Shown: positions 18,084 to 27,359 of the stretch, piece by piece
How positions within the stretch are numbered: the stretch's first letter is position 1
How the letters are laid out: each line of letters starts with the position of its first letter
NCBI GenBank assembly: GCA_029936425.1
Contig: JAPYSU010000002.1
Location: 124,001 to 188,000, forward strand
Length of the DNA stretch: 64,000 bases
Direction: 5' to 3'
Source of the DNA: Litorimonas sp.
GTDB taxonomy: Bacteria; Pseudomonadota; Alphaproteobacteria; Caulobacterales; Maricaulaceae
Program-made: the position numbers and the translations under genes
Notes under the pieces: generated by a model
Databases searched by the model: none
What the model saw: the letters and a program-made list of their open reading frames with translations, nothing else
Told to the model about the DNA's origin: nothing

Positions 18084-21000
18084 GTGCCGCGTTTTTTTAT
18101 TGACCGACCTATTTTTGCTTGGGTGATTTCGCTCTGTATATTGCTCTCTGGCTTTATTGCTTTGCGCGCACTTCCCGTCGAGCAATACCCTGAAATCGCC
18201 CCTCCATCGCTCTCTATTTCAGTGGTTTACCCGGGGGCTGATGCGGAAACCCTTGAACAAAATGTCATCCAGATCATTGAACAGCAGCTCAATGGCGTTG
18301 AAGGCTTTCTTTATATGGACTCCTCAAGCCAATCTAACGGGACAGGCTCTATAACACTGACCTTTGAATCCGGTACCGATATTGATATCGCGCAAACCGA
18401 AGTTCAAAACCGCCTGGGCACGGTTGAAGCCCGCCTCCCGGAAGATGTTCGCCGTCAGGGCATTCAAGTCCGCCAAGCTAATTCTTCCTTCCTGCAAATC
18501 ATCGCATTGACGTCTAAGAGCGGTGATTTGAACACGACGGACTTGGGTAATGTTGCCTCCATTCAGGTTATTGATGAATTACGGCGCGTACCCGGCGTGG
18601 GCGATGTCACCTTATTTGGCTCGGAATATGCGATGCGCGTCTGGCTCGACCCAGAAAAATTGGCGTCTTACGAACTAACACCGTCAGAGGTTCTCTTCGC
18701 GATCAGGGAACAAAACAGCCAGACAGCGGGGGGCTCACTTGGCGCTCTGCCAAATCTGGATCAAACACAAATTACGGCGACGATTATAACGCAGAATAGA
18801 TTCTCGACCGTCGAACAATTTCAGAAAATTATCCTCAGGGCCGAAACGGGCGGGGCCACGGTTCGATTGGAAGATGTCGCGCGCGTTGAAATAGGCGCTC
18901 AAAGCTACGCCACGAGCACCACACTCAATGGTCAACCTATGGCCGGAATGGCCATTCAGCTTGCTACGGGAGCAAATGCCCTCGCAGCAGCCGAGGGCGT
19001 GGAAAATCGTATGAAGGAATTGGAAGCCAGTCTTCCTTCGGACGTCGAATGGAAAATCCCTTACGATACAACGCCATTCGTTCGTGTTTCCGTGAAAGAA
19101 GTGGTCAAAACTCTTCTTGAGGCCATGGCCTTGGTCTTCCTTGTCATGTTTCTTTTCCTCCAGAGTTGGAGAGCAACTCTTATTCCTACTTTGGTTGTCC
19201 CCATCGCGCTTGCCGGGGCTTGTCTGGGATTATGGCTTTTCGGATTTTCCATAAATGTTTTGACGCTGTTCGGTATGGTTTTGGCAATTGGTATCCTCGT
19301 CGATGACGCGATCATTGTAATTGAAAATGTCGAAAGGATCATGCGCGAGGAAGGCTTGCCGCCCAAAGAAGCGACTCGGAAAGCTATGGATCAAATTACG
19401 GGAGCTATTATCGGGATTACGCTTGTTCTCGTCGCTGTCTTTTTACCCATGGCATTTTTCCCCGGCTCAACTGGAGGAATTTACAAACAATTTTCCGTAA
19501 CCCTGGCCATTTCAATTCTGTTTTCTGCGCTTATGGCATTAACGCTCACGCCCGCCCTTTGCGCCACATTTTTAAAGCCAATCCCCCAAGAAGACGAATC
19601 TGGGGGCGAGCCCAATAAAAATGTTTCAAAATGGAATATCGGGGCCAGATTCTTTGGCGGGTTTAATCGTTGGTTCAAGCGCATGACGGACAGATATGGC
19701 CGGGCAACAGACGGGATACTGTCCCGACCTCTTCGCGGTTTTGCCGTATTTTGCGTCCTTGTTGGTTTAGCAGGGTTTCTATTCACCCGGCTGCCAACCG
19801 CTTTCCTCCCCGTAGAAGATCAAGGCTACTTAATTACAGCGGTTCAAGCGCCTCCCGGCGCAACGCGTGAAAGAACAGAAGCGACGATTGAGCCCGTTTC
19901 TGATTTCTGGCTGAACCAACCCGAAGTTGAGAACTTGGTCGTTGTTCGCGGATTTAGCTTTTTCGGACAAGGTCAAAACAATGCTCTCATGTTTAGTCCG
20001 CTCTATGACTGGAAAAAGCGAAAGGATGAAGAAAGCAAAGCTTCGGCATTATTGGGCAGAGCTATGGGCGAATTTTCTCAACTGGATAATGCAATGGTAT
20101 TTGTTATCCAACCTCCAGCCATTCGATCTTTGGGGAATGCCAGTGGGTTCAGCCTCAAGCTTCAAGATAGAGGCGGACAAGGTAGAGAAGCTCTCACAAA
20201 TGCGCGAAACCAGTTGTTAGGGCTAATGAGCCAGAGCGACATTATCACAAATGTCCGGCCTGAAGACCAAGCCGCCTCTCCGCAATTACGTGTTAACATA
20301 GACCGGGTGCTTGCCCGATCACTTGGCTTGTCTATCTCGGACGTTAACAGCACATTGGCAATTAATTTTGGCTCGGCTTTTGCAAATGAGTTTATCCGGG
20401 GCGGACGGTCACTCCAGGTTTATGTCCAGGCTGATGCGCCTCATCGTATGACCGCAGAAGATATTCTCTCCCTACGAGTCCCAAATCAAACTGGAGAACT
20501 TGTTCCTTTCAGCACTTTCGCAACAGCAGAATGGACAGCCGGGCCGCCGAGTCTCGCGCGTTATAACGGGTATCCTGCCATGACGATTTCTGGAGAAGCC
20601 GCTCCCGGCAAGTCGTCAGGAGCCGCTTTGGACGCCGTTGAGGAAATGGTCGCACAACTTCCCCAAGGTATTGGTTCGGAGTGGACCGGCCTCAGTTTTG
20701 AAGAAAAACGTTCAGCCGGTCAGATTGGTGCATTACTCGGCTTATCCGTATTGGTAGTCTTCCTTCTTCTCTCAGCCCTTTATGAGAGCTGGGCCATGCC
20801 TATCGCCGTTCTCTTGATTGTTCCCATAGGTGTGTTGGGCGCCGTCATATTCTCAATGCTGAGGGGCTTGTCGGCGGATATTTATTTCAATGTTGGACTG
20901 ATCACAATTATTGGCCTCGCTGCGAAGAATGCAATCCTCATTGTCGAATTCGCTATCGAAGAAGAGGAAACAGGAAAGTCACCTCTGGAAGCTGTGAGAA

Positions 21001-21269
21001 GCGCCGCCCGGTTACGACTGCGACCCATTATCATGACTTCCATGGCATTTATTCTCGCTATGGTGCCTTTGGTGATTTCAAGCGGTGCAGGTGCGAATAG
21101 CCGTATTGCTGTGGGCACAGGCGTCATGGGCGGCATGATAACAGCAACGGCAATCGGTATTTTCATTATTCCGTTACTTTATCTTTTGATCCGTAAGCAT
21201 CTGAGCCGAAAAGATCCAACAGCCTCCGGACAAATGGAGACGCATGATAAAAAAGGGAGCGCGTCATGA
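18084..21269 (+). CDS. RND multidrug efflux transporter (AcrB/MexB-type, HAE1)
   Basis: Proton-driven inner-membrane pump of 1061 residues, typical for hydrophobe/amphiphile RND exporters. It starts PRFFIDRPIFAWVISLCILL, the family signature. The proton-relay aspartates are in GILVDDAIIVIENVERIM (TM4). Two large periplasmic loops follow TM1 and TM7, and the second half contains GLITIIGLAAKNAILIVEF (TM10 region with the relay lysine). The start is GTG 32 bases after the adaptor stop. It ends with a 4-base overlap with the outer-membrane factor. Substrates (antibiotics, bile-salt-like or marine toxicants) cannot be told from sequence. Confidence 0.95.
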   Translation: MPRFFIDRPIFAWVISLCILLSGFIALRALPVEQYPEIAPPSLSISVVYPGADAETLEQNVIQIIEQQLNGVEGFLYMDSSSQSNGTGSITLTFESGTDIDIAQTEVQNRLGTVEARLPEDVRRQGIQVRQANSSFLQIIALTSKSGDLNTTDLGNVASIQVIDELRRVPGVGDVTLFGSEYAMRVWLDPEKLASYELTPSEVLFAIREQNSQTAGGSLGALPNLDQTQITATIITQNRFSTVEQFQKIILRAETGGATVRLEDVARVEIGAQSYATSTTLNGQPMAGMAIQLATGANALAAAEGVENRMKELEASLPSDVEWKIPYDTTPFVRVSVKEVVKTLLEAMALVFLVMFLFLQSWRATLIPTLVVPIALAGACLGLWLFGFSINVLTLFGMVLAIGILVDDAIIVIENVERIMREEGLPPKEATRKAMDQITGAIIGITLVLVAVFLPMAFFPGSTGGIYKQFSVTLAISILFSALMALTLTPALCATFLKPIPQEDESGGEPNKNVSKWNIGARFFGGFNRWFKRMTDRYGRATDGILSRPLRGFAVFCVLVGLAGFLFTRLPTAFLPVEDQGYLITAVQAPPGATRERTEATIEPVSDFWLNQPEVENLVVVRGFSFFGQGQNNALMFSPLYDWKKRKDEESKASALLGRAMGEFSQLDNAMVFVIQPPAIRSLGNASGFSLKLQDRGGQGREALTNARNQLLGLMSQSDIITNVRPEDQAASPQLRVNIDRVLARSLGLSISDVNSTLAINFGSAFANEFIRGGRSLQVYVQADAPHRMTAEDILSLRVPNQTGELVPFSTFATAEWTAGPPSLARYNGYPAMTISGEAAPGKSSGAALDAVEEMVAQLPQGIGSEWTGLSFEEKRSAGQIGALLGLSVLVVFLLLSALYESWAMPIAVLLIVPIGVLGAVIFSMLRGLSADIYFNVGLITIIGLAAKNAILIVEFAIEEEETGKSPLEAVRSAARLRLRPIIMTSMAFILAMVPLVISSGAGANSRIAVGTGVMGGMITATAIGIFIIPLLYLLIRKHLSRKDPTASGQMETHDKKGSAS

Positions 21270-22717
21270 CGCGTTTACTCAGCTCAGTCTCTTTTGCCGT
21301 AATTTTGTTATCTGCCTGTTCGCATATACAGCCGGAATACGTTTCTCCTGAGCTCGCGACAGAAGCTTCATATGAAACAAGTCTTCAGCCAGAGGGATCA
21401 CTGACAGCGAGCCAGATTAATTGGCAGAACTATTTTATTGATGAGCGCCTTCAGCTCTTAATCCGGACAGCTCTCAACAATAACCGTAATCTACAGGCCG
21501 CAACGGCGAGGATTGAGCAGGCGCGGGCACGTTTTCGTATACAGGACAGTCGGCGCTTGCCCACTGTTTCTGCAACGGGAAGTGCAACCCGAAGCCGGAT
21601 TCCGACCGACACAGGCGGGTTTGGCGGCGTTGCAGGCGGAGGACAAAACACCAACACCCCCAGCTCTGTAACGTTTAATAACTTTGATATCGGCGTTGGT
21701 GTCGCTTCTTATGAAATTGATTTTTGGGGGCGCCTGAGTAATTTAAGCGAAGCGGCCCGCGCCGAATATCTGGCAACGGAAGCCGCGCAGCGCGCATTCT
21801 ATATCTCTTTGATTGGGGATGTTGCTTCCTCCTATTTCGACCTAATCGAATCCAGAGCTCAAATTGCTTTGGCCGTAGAGACTATGAGGTCGAGAGAAGA
21901 GGGTTTGGAGCTGGCAGAGATCCGTTTGGAATCAGGCATCACGTCTGCTCTGGATTTTCATCAGTCCCAAGCGCTTTTAACGCAAGCGGAACAGGCTTTA
22001 AGTAATCAAAAACTTCTAGAGGCGCAAAACCGCAATCAGCTCACAGTCTTAATTGGCGGGAAGCTTCCCCGGGAACTCCCTTCTGGACTTTCACTTGGAG
22101 AGCAAACGTCCAACCTCAGAATAGATGCGGGTTTGCCTTCCGACCTTTTGCTATCGCGTCCGGACATAATCTCTGCGGAACAAAGACTTCGGAGTGCAAG
22201 CGCAAACATAGCCGTCGCCCGAACCGCCTTTTTCCCGACCATATCTTTGACCGGGTCAGGCGGATTTACATCCAGTGAGCTGGGCGATCTTTTTGATACG
22301 GATAGCCTGACTTGGCGCTTTGGCCCTTCTATCAGTCTTCCAATATTCGACGCAGGCGCGCGCAAAGCGGATCTCGCCCTTGCGCGGGCCGTCGAAGAAG
22401 AAGCCGTCGCGAATTATGATTTGACGATACAAAACGCATTTCGGGATGTTTCCAACTCCCTTGCCGGCCGACGTTGGCTCGCAGAACTCGTGGATGCGCG
22501 CCTGCGCAATGTCGAAGCGCAGGAGCAAATCGCCCGTCTCGCGCAATTACGATATGACGAAGGCGTGGCTAATTATCTTGAAGTGCTCGACGCCGAACGT
22601 AACCTCTTTACCGCGCGACAAAGCCTATTACAGGCCCGCCGGATGGAAGATCAAAATTCAGTCTCGCTCTTTATTGCACTTGGCGGCGGATTATCGAATA
22701 CCCCCTCACCGAACTAA
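21266..22717 (+). CDS. Outer-membrane efflux factor (OprM/NodT family lipoprotein)
   Basis: TolC-like exit duct of the tripartite RND system, 483 aa. It has a lipoprotein signal with lipobox LSAC (Cys18) and two outer-membrane-efflux repeats (~60-260 and ~275-470). Features include LIRTALNNNRNLQAATARIEQA, the internal equivalent near ANYLEVLDAERNLFTARQS, and LLSRPDIISAEQRLRSASANI typical of NodT/OprM proteins. Its ATG overlaps the pump stop (ATGA), so the three proteins are made together. A short hairpin (22724-22736) lies between its stop and the convergent maiA stop. Confidence 0.94.
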   Translation: MTRLLSSVSFAVILLSACSHIQPEYVSPELATEASYETSLQPEGSLTASQINWQNYFIDERLQLLIRTALNNNRNLQAATARIEQARARFRIQDSRRLPTVSATGSATRSRIPTDTGGFGGVAGGGQNTNTPSSVTFNNFDIGVGVASYEIDFWGRLSNLSEAARAEYLATEAAQRAFYISLIGDVASSYFDLIESRAQIALAVETMRSREEGLELAEIRLESGITSALDFHQSQALLTQAEQALSNQKLLEAQNRNQLTVLIGGKLPRELPSGLSLGEQTSNLRIDAGLPSDLLLSRPDIISAEQRLRSASANIAVARTAFFPTISLTGSGGFTSSELGDLFDTDSLTWRFGPSISLPIFDAGARKADLALARAVEEEAVANYDLTIQNAFRDVSNSLAGRRWLAELVDARLRNVEAQEQIARLAQLRYDEGVANYLEVLDAERNLFTARQSLLQARRMEDQNSVSLFIALGGGLSNTPSPN

Positions 22718-22723
22718 GTCGAA

Positions 22724-22736
22724 GCCTGTTTCAGGC
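22724..22736. terminator. Small hairpin between convergent efflux and maiA genes
   Basis: GCCTG-TTT-CAGGC gives a 5-bp perfect stem with a 3-base loop between two converging transcription units. There is no long T-tract on either strand (GAAAACTT follows on the plus strand), so it is at best a weak or Rho-assisted terminator. Confidence 0.35.
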
Positions 22737-22749
22737 GAAAACTTCTGAG

Positions 22750-23388
22750 TTATTTCGGGGCGTCTGACTGTGCTTCTGGCAAAGCGGCTTGGAAAGCCTC
22801 TAATGCCTGACAAGTTTTCTCAACGCGAACGAGGTTAGGAAATCGATCCATGTCCACGCCAAAGCGTCGTGCATTATAGATTTGCGGCACAAGGCAGCAT
22901 TCAAAAAACATCGGCGTGTCAGTATAGAAAAATTTCGTATCGGGGCTCGCCATTTTCTCAAGGCTTTCAAACCCTTTGGCGATCCAGTGAGCGGACCATT
23001 TTTTAACGCCCGCATCTTCCTGCCCATGTTCCGCCCGGATATATTTCAAGACCGATAGATTTTGTATGGGTGATATATCTGAAGCAATCACCAAGGACGC
23101 TGCTAATATACGAGAGCGTAAAATTGCGTCCTCGGGCATCAGCGGATGATTTGAATGCGTCGCGTCCAGATAGTCCAGAATGGCCAGAGATTGAGTGAGG
23201 CGTGTTCCGTCCTCTAATTCCAGAACCGGCAGATAACCTTGAGGGTTACGTTCGGAATGTTCGGATAGGAGCTGTTCGCCTTCCCGGAGATTGACCGGGA
23301 CATGGCGAACTTCAATTCCTTTTAGGCCCAAAGCAATGCGAACTCGATAGCTCGCAGAGCTGCGCCAATATCCGTAGAGCGTCATCAT
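22750..23388 (-). CDS. maiA: Maleylacetoacetate isomerase
   Basis: Zeta-class glutathione transferase that isomerises 4-maleylacetoacetate to fumarylacetoacetate in tyrosine breakdown; 212 aa is normal length. The diagnostic motif SSASYRVRIALGLKGIE begins near residue 10, with the catalytic serine/cysteine-type SSxSxR element. The thioredoxin-fold motif NPQGYLPVLELEDGTRLTQSLAILDYLD follows. The C-terminal helical domain has the zeta-class QIYNARRFGVDMDRFPN pattern. It is the last gene of the hppD-VOC-fahA-maiA unit, 18 bases after fahA. Confidence 0.93.
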   Translation of the reverse strand: MMTLYGYWRSSASYRVRIALGLKGIEVRHVPVNLREGEQLLSEHSERNPQGYLPVLELEDGTRLTQSLAILDYLDATHSNHPLMPEDAILRSRILAASLVIASDISPIQNLSVLKYIRAEHGQEDAGVKKWSAHWIAKGFESLEKMASPDTKFFYTDTPMFFECCLVPQIYNARRFGVDMDRFPNLVRVEKTCQALEAFQAALPEAQSDAPK

Positions 23389-23406
23389 AGATTAAAGTTC
23401 TTTAGT

Positions 23407-24426
23407 TTAAGCATCCGGGCCTTCATATTTTTCAACGACATTCTCAATGCGTCCAAAAATAGATTTTCCTTCCGCGTCGTTCATCTCAATGCCGACTGTG
23501 TCGCCAAAGCGCATGAACGGGGTGATAAATTCGCCTGTCTGGATTTTTTCGATCATCCGGATTTCAGCGATGCAGCTGTAACCGACGCCGCCATCTTCGA
23601 TTTTCTTGCCTTCGCCGCCTTCAAATTTATTTGAAACCGTACCGGACCCGATAATGGCGCCAGCGCTCAGGTCTCGGGTCTTGGCGGCATGGGCGACAAG
23701 TTCTGACATGTTAAAGGTCATATCCTGTTTGACGTTTGCCTTGCCGAACGGCTTGCCGTTGTAATCAACGAGGAGCGGAAGATCGATAGTTCCTTCGCCC
23801 CAAGAATCGCCCAATTCATCAGGGGTGACGGCTACCGGTGAGAAAGCACTTGAGGCCTTGCCCTGTACAAAGCCAAAGCCTTTACGAAGCTCATTCGGGA
23901 TGAGTCCGCGTAAGCTGACATCATTAACGAGCATGATCAGTTTAATGTGCTTTTCAGCGTCTTTAACGGACACGCCCATCGGAACGTCATCTGTGATAAC
24001 GGTAATTTCCGCTTCCATGTCAATGCCATAAGCCTCATCAGCCGCGACGATAGGATCGCGCGGGCCGATAAAGCTGTCGGAGCCGCCCTGATACATAAGC
24101 GGGTCTGAATAAAAGCTTTCCGGCACTTCAGCATCCCGAGCTTTGCGGACAAGCTCGACGTGATTGAGATAGGCTGAGCCATCCATCCAGGTATAGGCGC
24201 GCGGCAAAGGTGAGTGACATGCCGTTTGATCGAAATCAAAACTGTCCACCTTTCCGGCATTCAGCATTTCATACCTTGCGGCCAGCTGAGGCGCGTAAAG
24301 ATCCCAGTCATCAAGCGCGGCCTGAAGGGTCGGGACAATATCACTCGCATCTGCCGCCTTGGACAGATCGCGGGAAACAATAATTAACTGGCCGTCGCGG
24401 CCATCTTTAAGGGAAGCGAGTTTCAT
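23407..24426 (-). CDS. fahA: Fumarylacetoacetate hydrolase family protein
   Basis: Hydrolase for the final step of homogentisate degradation (fumarylacetoacetate to fumarate plus acetoacetate), 339 aa. This matches the shorter bacterial FAH form rather than the ~420-residue mammalian type. Visible metal-binding elements are an acidic EAYGIDMEAEITVITDD stretch, NDVSLRGLIPNEL and the KASSAFSPVAVTPDELG motif. The C-terminal GAIIGSGTVSNKFEGGEG loop is characteristic. Six bases separate it from the VOC gene upstream. Context with hppD and maiA makes the substrate assignment strong. Confidence 0.9.
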   Translation of the reverse strand: MKLASLKDGRDGQLIIVSRDLSKAADASDIVPTLQAALDDWDLYAPQLAARYEMLNAGKVDSFDFDQTACHSPLPRAYTWMDGSAYLNHVELVRKARDAEVPESFYSDPLMYQGGSDSFIGPRDPIVAADEAYGIDMEAEITVITDDVPMGVSVKDAEKHIKLIMLVNDVSLRGLIPNELRKGFGFVQGKASSAFSPVAVTPDELGDSWGEGTIDLPLLVDYNGKPFGKANVKQDMTFNMSELVAHAAKTRDLSAGAIIGSGTVSNKFEGGEGKKIEDGGVGYSCIAEIRMIEKIQTGEFITPFMRFGDTVGIEMNDAEGKSIFGRIENVVEKYEGPDA

Positions 24427-24432
24427 ATCAAT

Positions 24433-24978
24433 CTAGCTTTCGTTTTGAATTTTTTCATGAAGCCACGCCGCGTGACGCGGGGCTTTTTTCGTCTCTGACC
24501 ATTCGGCCAGCATCTCTGGGGCTACAGTGCGTAGCTTCGTCATTTGTTCCGGCGTGTGAATATTTGCGGCCAGTTCAAGTCGGTGGCCGTTCGGATCAAA
24601 GAAATATATCGACTTGAAAATACCGTGATGGGTCGGCCCAAGGACCTCGATGCCTGCGGACTCGAGGCTTTCTTTCGCCTCCAATAAGTCTTCGAGCGTA
24701 TCGACCCTCAAGGCAATATGCTGCACCCATTCCGGCGTGTTACGGTCTCGATCCATATCGGGCTGTTCCGGGAGTTCGAAAAAAGCCAGAACATTATTGT
24801 TTCCCGCATCCATGAAGATGTGCATGTAAGGATCATACGCCCCGGTCGAAGGCACGTGATCTTCGGCTATCGCCAGTTGGAAATCCATATTTAAATGGTT
24901 TTGATAAAACTCGACCGTTTCCTTGGCGTCCTTACACCGATAAGCAACGTGATGAAATCCATCTGTCTTGATCGTCAT
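24433..24978 (-). CDS. VOC-superfamily (glyoxalase/extradiol dioxygenase-like) protein
   Basis: A 181-residue protein with two vicinal-oxygen-chelate modules. Likely metal ligands are a His in GFHHVAYRC near residue 10, a His in WVQHIALRV near 85 and a Glu in GHRLELAANI near 137, so the site looks complete. It is co-translated with hppD (TAATG overlap) and precedes fahA, occupying the slot where homogentisate dioxygenase (hmgA) often sits. It is far too short to be HmgA. It may be a dioxygenase, isomerase or lyase acting on a tyrosine-pathway compound; the reaction is unknown. Confidence 0.75.
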   Translation of the reverse strand: MTIKTDGFHHVAYRCKDAKETVEFYQNHLNMDFQLAIAEDHVPSTGAYDPYMHIFMDAGNNNVLAFFELPEQPDMDRDRNTPEWVQHIALRVDTLEDLLEAKESLESAGIEVLGPTHHGIFKSIYFFDPNGHRLELAANIHTPEQMTKLRTVAPEMLAEWSETKKAPRHAAWLHEKIQNES

Positions 24979-26075
24979 TACGCCCTCGCTTTGGGTTTGG
25001 GAGTTGTCTCCAAAACACCTCGTTCGATTTGATCGCGTTCGATTGACTGGAAGAGGGCTTTGAAATTGCCCTCGCCAAATCCTTCATCGCCTTTGCGCTG
25101 AATAAATTCAAAGAATACCGGCCCAATTTGAGGCTGAGCAAAGATCTGCAATAACAGGCGCGGATCATTGTCGTCAGTGCTACCGTCGAGAAGCAGCCCC
25201 CGGACTTTCAATTCCTCGGCGTTTTCCCCGTGATTAGGCAGGCGCTCATCCAGCATATCGTAATATGTATCCGGCGGAGCTTTCATCAGGTTCACACCCG
25301 CATCCCGCAATTTATCGACACAGGCATAAAGATCATCGCAAGACAGAGCGATATGCTGAATGCCTTCGCCGCGATGCTCCAGCAGATATTCTTCGATCTG
25401 GCCTTTACCGTCTTCGCCCTCTTCATTGAGCGGGATACGAATTTTGCCATCCGGCGCGGTGAGAGCGCGGGATTTCAGACCCGTATATTCACCTTTAATA
25501 TCAAAATAGCGGATTTCACGGAAATTGAATAGGCGTTCGTAATATTCCGCCCAGTAATCCATGCGGCCCCGATAAACATTGTGGGTCAGGTGATCGACAA
25601 CGTTAAAGCCAAAGCCTTTTGGATGTTTATCAACACCCTCTAAATATTCGAAATCAATATCATAAATGGAGAGATCATCTCCGTAACGGTCAATAAAGTA
25701 TATCAGACCGCCGCCAATACCGCGTATTGCCGGAATGGAAAGTTCCATTGGCCCGACATGTGTGTCCACCGTTTCCGCGCCAAGCTCTATCGCTCGCTCA
25801 TAGGCCTGTTTCGCGTTTTCAACACGAAAGCCCATACCGCAAGCGGAGGGACCGTGTTCGCGGCAGAAATGCCCGGCGGGAGATTTGTTTTCGTAATTTG
25901 TAATCAGGTTAATGTCGCCTTGACGCCATAACTCGACATCTTTGGACCGGTGACGGGCGATTTTGGTAAAGCCCATAGTGGTAAAAATTTTTTCCAAATG
26001 GCCTTTTTCGGGCGCAGAAAATTCGATGAATTCAAAACCGTCCAGCCCCATTGGGTTTTCAAAAAGATCAGCCAT
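24978..26075 (-). CDS. hppD: 4-Hydroxyphenylpyruvate dioxygenase
   Basis: Fe(II) enzyme turning 4-hydroxyphenylpyruvate into homogentisate, 365 aa from ATG 26075, which has GGAGA six bases upstream. A TTG at 26117 would extend it but would run through the operator region. The two-domain VOC fold is plain. The iron ligands are a His in VVDHLTHNVYRGRMDYWAEY, a His in EGIQHIALSCDD and a Glu in GPVFFEFIQRKGDEGFGEGN, the last being the family signature near the C-terminus. Length is normal. First gene of the catabolic unit and divergent from the MarR regulator, which probably controls it. Confidence 0.95.
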   Translation of the reverse strand: MADLFENPMGLDGFEFIEFSAPEKGHLEKIFTTMGFTKIARHRSKDVELWRQGDINLITNYENKSPAGHFCREHGPSACGMGFRVENAKQAYERAIELGAETVDTHVGPMELSIPAIRGIGGGLIYFIDRYGDDLSIYDIDFEYLEGVDKHPKGFGFNVVDHLTHNVYRGRMDYWAEYYERLFNFREIRYFDIKGEYTGLKSRALTAPDGKIRIPLNEEGEDGKGQIEEYLLEHRGEGIQHIALSCDDLYACVDKLRDAGVNLMKAPPDTYYDMLDERLPNHGENAEELKVRGLLLDGSTDDNDPRLLLQIFAQPQIGPVFFEFIQRKGDEGFGEGNFKALFQSIERDQIERGVLETTPKPKARA

Positions 26076-26101
26076 AACGCTCTCCAATTCTCTTAACATT
26101 A

Positions 26102-26121
26102 TTAGTTGCGATAACAACTAA
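26102..26121. promoter_or_regulatory. Inverted repeat, candidate MarR operator 1 (hppD/marR)
   Basis: TTAGTTG (26102-26108), six bases CGATAA, then CAACTAA (26115-26121): a perfect 7-bp inverted repeat in the 91-base gap between the hppD and marR starts. Its half-sites share GTTG/CAAC with the second palindrome 26 bases away (centre to centre). MarR proteins commonly bind such sites to repress their own and the divergent gene; binding here is inferred. Confidence 0.7.
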
Positions 26122-26130
26122 CAGTAATTG

Positions 26131-26144
26131 GTTGCAATTGCAAC
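26131..26144. promoter_or_regulatory. Perfect 14-bp palindrome, candidate MarR operator 2
   Basis: GTTGCAATTGCAAC is its own reverse complement. It lies 22 bases before the marR start and next to the other inverted repeat at 26102-26121. Shared GTTGC half-sites support one regulator recognising both. Confidence 0.7.
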
Positions 26145-26166
26145 ATCTTTTTTGCATAAAGGGTTT

Positions 26167-26640
26167 ATGTCTGTTGATAAAGATACGCATATCGACCTGG
26201 AAAGTTTCTGGCCCTATCAAGTGATTGTTCTGGCGGATCAAATCAGTCGCTACACACTCGAAATTGTGCGATCCGAAGCGAATATCAATCAAAGCCAGTG
26301 GCGGGTTTTGGCCGCCATTGCAGATCAGCCCGGGCGAACAGCCGCAGACGTCACGGCCGTCACCCCCATGGATAAAACGATTGTCAGCCGGGCTGTCAGC
26401 TCATTGATCGAGCAAGGGCTCGTGAAGAAAACACCAAGCCAAGGCGACAAGAGGCGTTCCACATTAGAGACGACGGCCGCAGGCCTGGAAACCTATTCGA
26501 CTATCGCAAAAAAATTGGCTGCCACACTTATTCCTTCCGGTGAGGACGCCTCAAAGACCGCCGGGTTTGTAAAGACCTTGAAAGAGTTCAGTTCAAAGAT
26601 GGATAAAATCAATCAGGCACAATCTTTGCCAAAAGAATGA
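26167..26640 (+). CDS. MarR-family transcriptional regulator
   Basis: A 157-residue winged-helix repressor. The start is ATG 26167; the TTG at 26128 would place coding sequence over the operators. The MarR core is visible: INQSQWRVLAAIADQPGRTAADV leading to the recognition helix (DKTIVSRAVSSLIEQGLV), then the wing KKTPSQGDKRRSTLETTAAG. It lies divergent from hppD with two palindromes between. The likely ligand is a tyrosine-pathway intermediate such as homogentisate or 4-hydroxyphenylpyruvate, inferred from context. Confidence 0.9.
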   Translation: MSVDKDTHIDLESFWPYQVIVLADQISRYTLEIVRSEANINQSQWRVLAAIADQPGRTAADVTAVTPMDKTIVSRAVSSLIEQGLVKKTPSQGDKRRSTLETTAAGLETYSTIAKKLAATLIPSGEDASKTAGFVKTLKEFSSKMDKINQAQSLPKE

Positions 26641-26753
26641 TTTCCACTTTTGCTGTCTGATCGTTTCTCAACAGCTTCGGACAGATTTACCATTGCCCCG
26701 GAATTGCGACTCTCCATATACCCTTTCGGAACTTTCGATTCCGAGCAACTGGC

Positions 26754-27356
26754 ATGGCAAAACTCTATTTCAATTTTTCCGCAATGAATGCCGGGAAATC
26801 GACGATTTTATTGCAGTCTTCCTATAACTATTTCGAACGCGGCATGCACACCTTGCTGCTGAAACCCATCATCGACAATCGTGAGGACAGCGGAGCCCTG
26901 ATTACTTCCCGGATTGGCCTAGAAGCAAAGGCTGATACGTTTTGCGAAGAAATTGATCTCGAGAAACACATCCTAAAATCTCATAAGAAAAAGCGGATTG
27001 ATTGCGTTCTTCTGGACGAAGCCCAGTTTCTAACCCGCGATCAAGTCTGGCAATTGGCCCGCGTGAGCGACGACCACGGCATCCCTATCATGTGCTATGG
27101 ATTACGGACGGATTTTCAAGGCCGGCTTTTTCCAGGCAGCGCAGCGCTTTTGGCAATTGCGGATGATATCCGGGAAATTCGAACGCTTTGCTGGTGCGGC
27201 CGTAAGGCGACCATGAATATGCGGGTGGATGCAAGCGGCGGCGCAGTCACAGAAGGCGAACAGGTCGAAGTGGGCGGTAATGAACGCTATATCACATTAT
27301 GCCGCCGTCATTGGCGAGAAAAACTCATCAACGCCCCCGCCGCCGCGGCCGAATAA
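26754..27356 (+). CDS. tdk: Thymidine kinase (type II)
   Basis: Phosphorylates thymidine to dTMP for salvage; 200 aa as usual. It has the P-loop MNAGKSTILL near residue 12, the Walker-B-like CVLLDEAQFLTRDQV near 84, the lasso and zinc site (CWCGRKATM and later LCRRHW), and ALLAIADDIREI typical of the family. It opens a long stretch of nucleoside metabolism genes and lies tail-to-tail with the nucleoside hydrolase, three bases apart, with no clear terminator between. Confidence 0.95.
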   Translation: MAKLYFNFSAMNAGKSTILLQSSYNYFERGMHTLLLKPIIDNREDSGALITSRIGLEAKADTFCEEIDLEKHILKSHKKKRIDCVLLDEAQFLTRDQVWQLARVSDDHGIPIMCYGLRTDFQGRLFPGSAALLAIADDIREIRTLCWCGRKATMNMRVDASGGAVTEGEQVEVGGNERYITLCRRHWREKLINAPAAAAE

Positions 27357-27359
27357 TCT

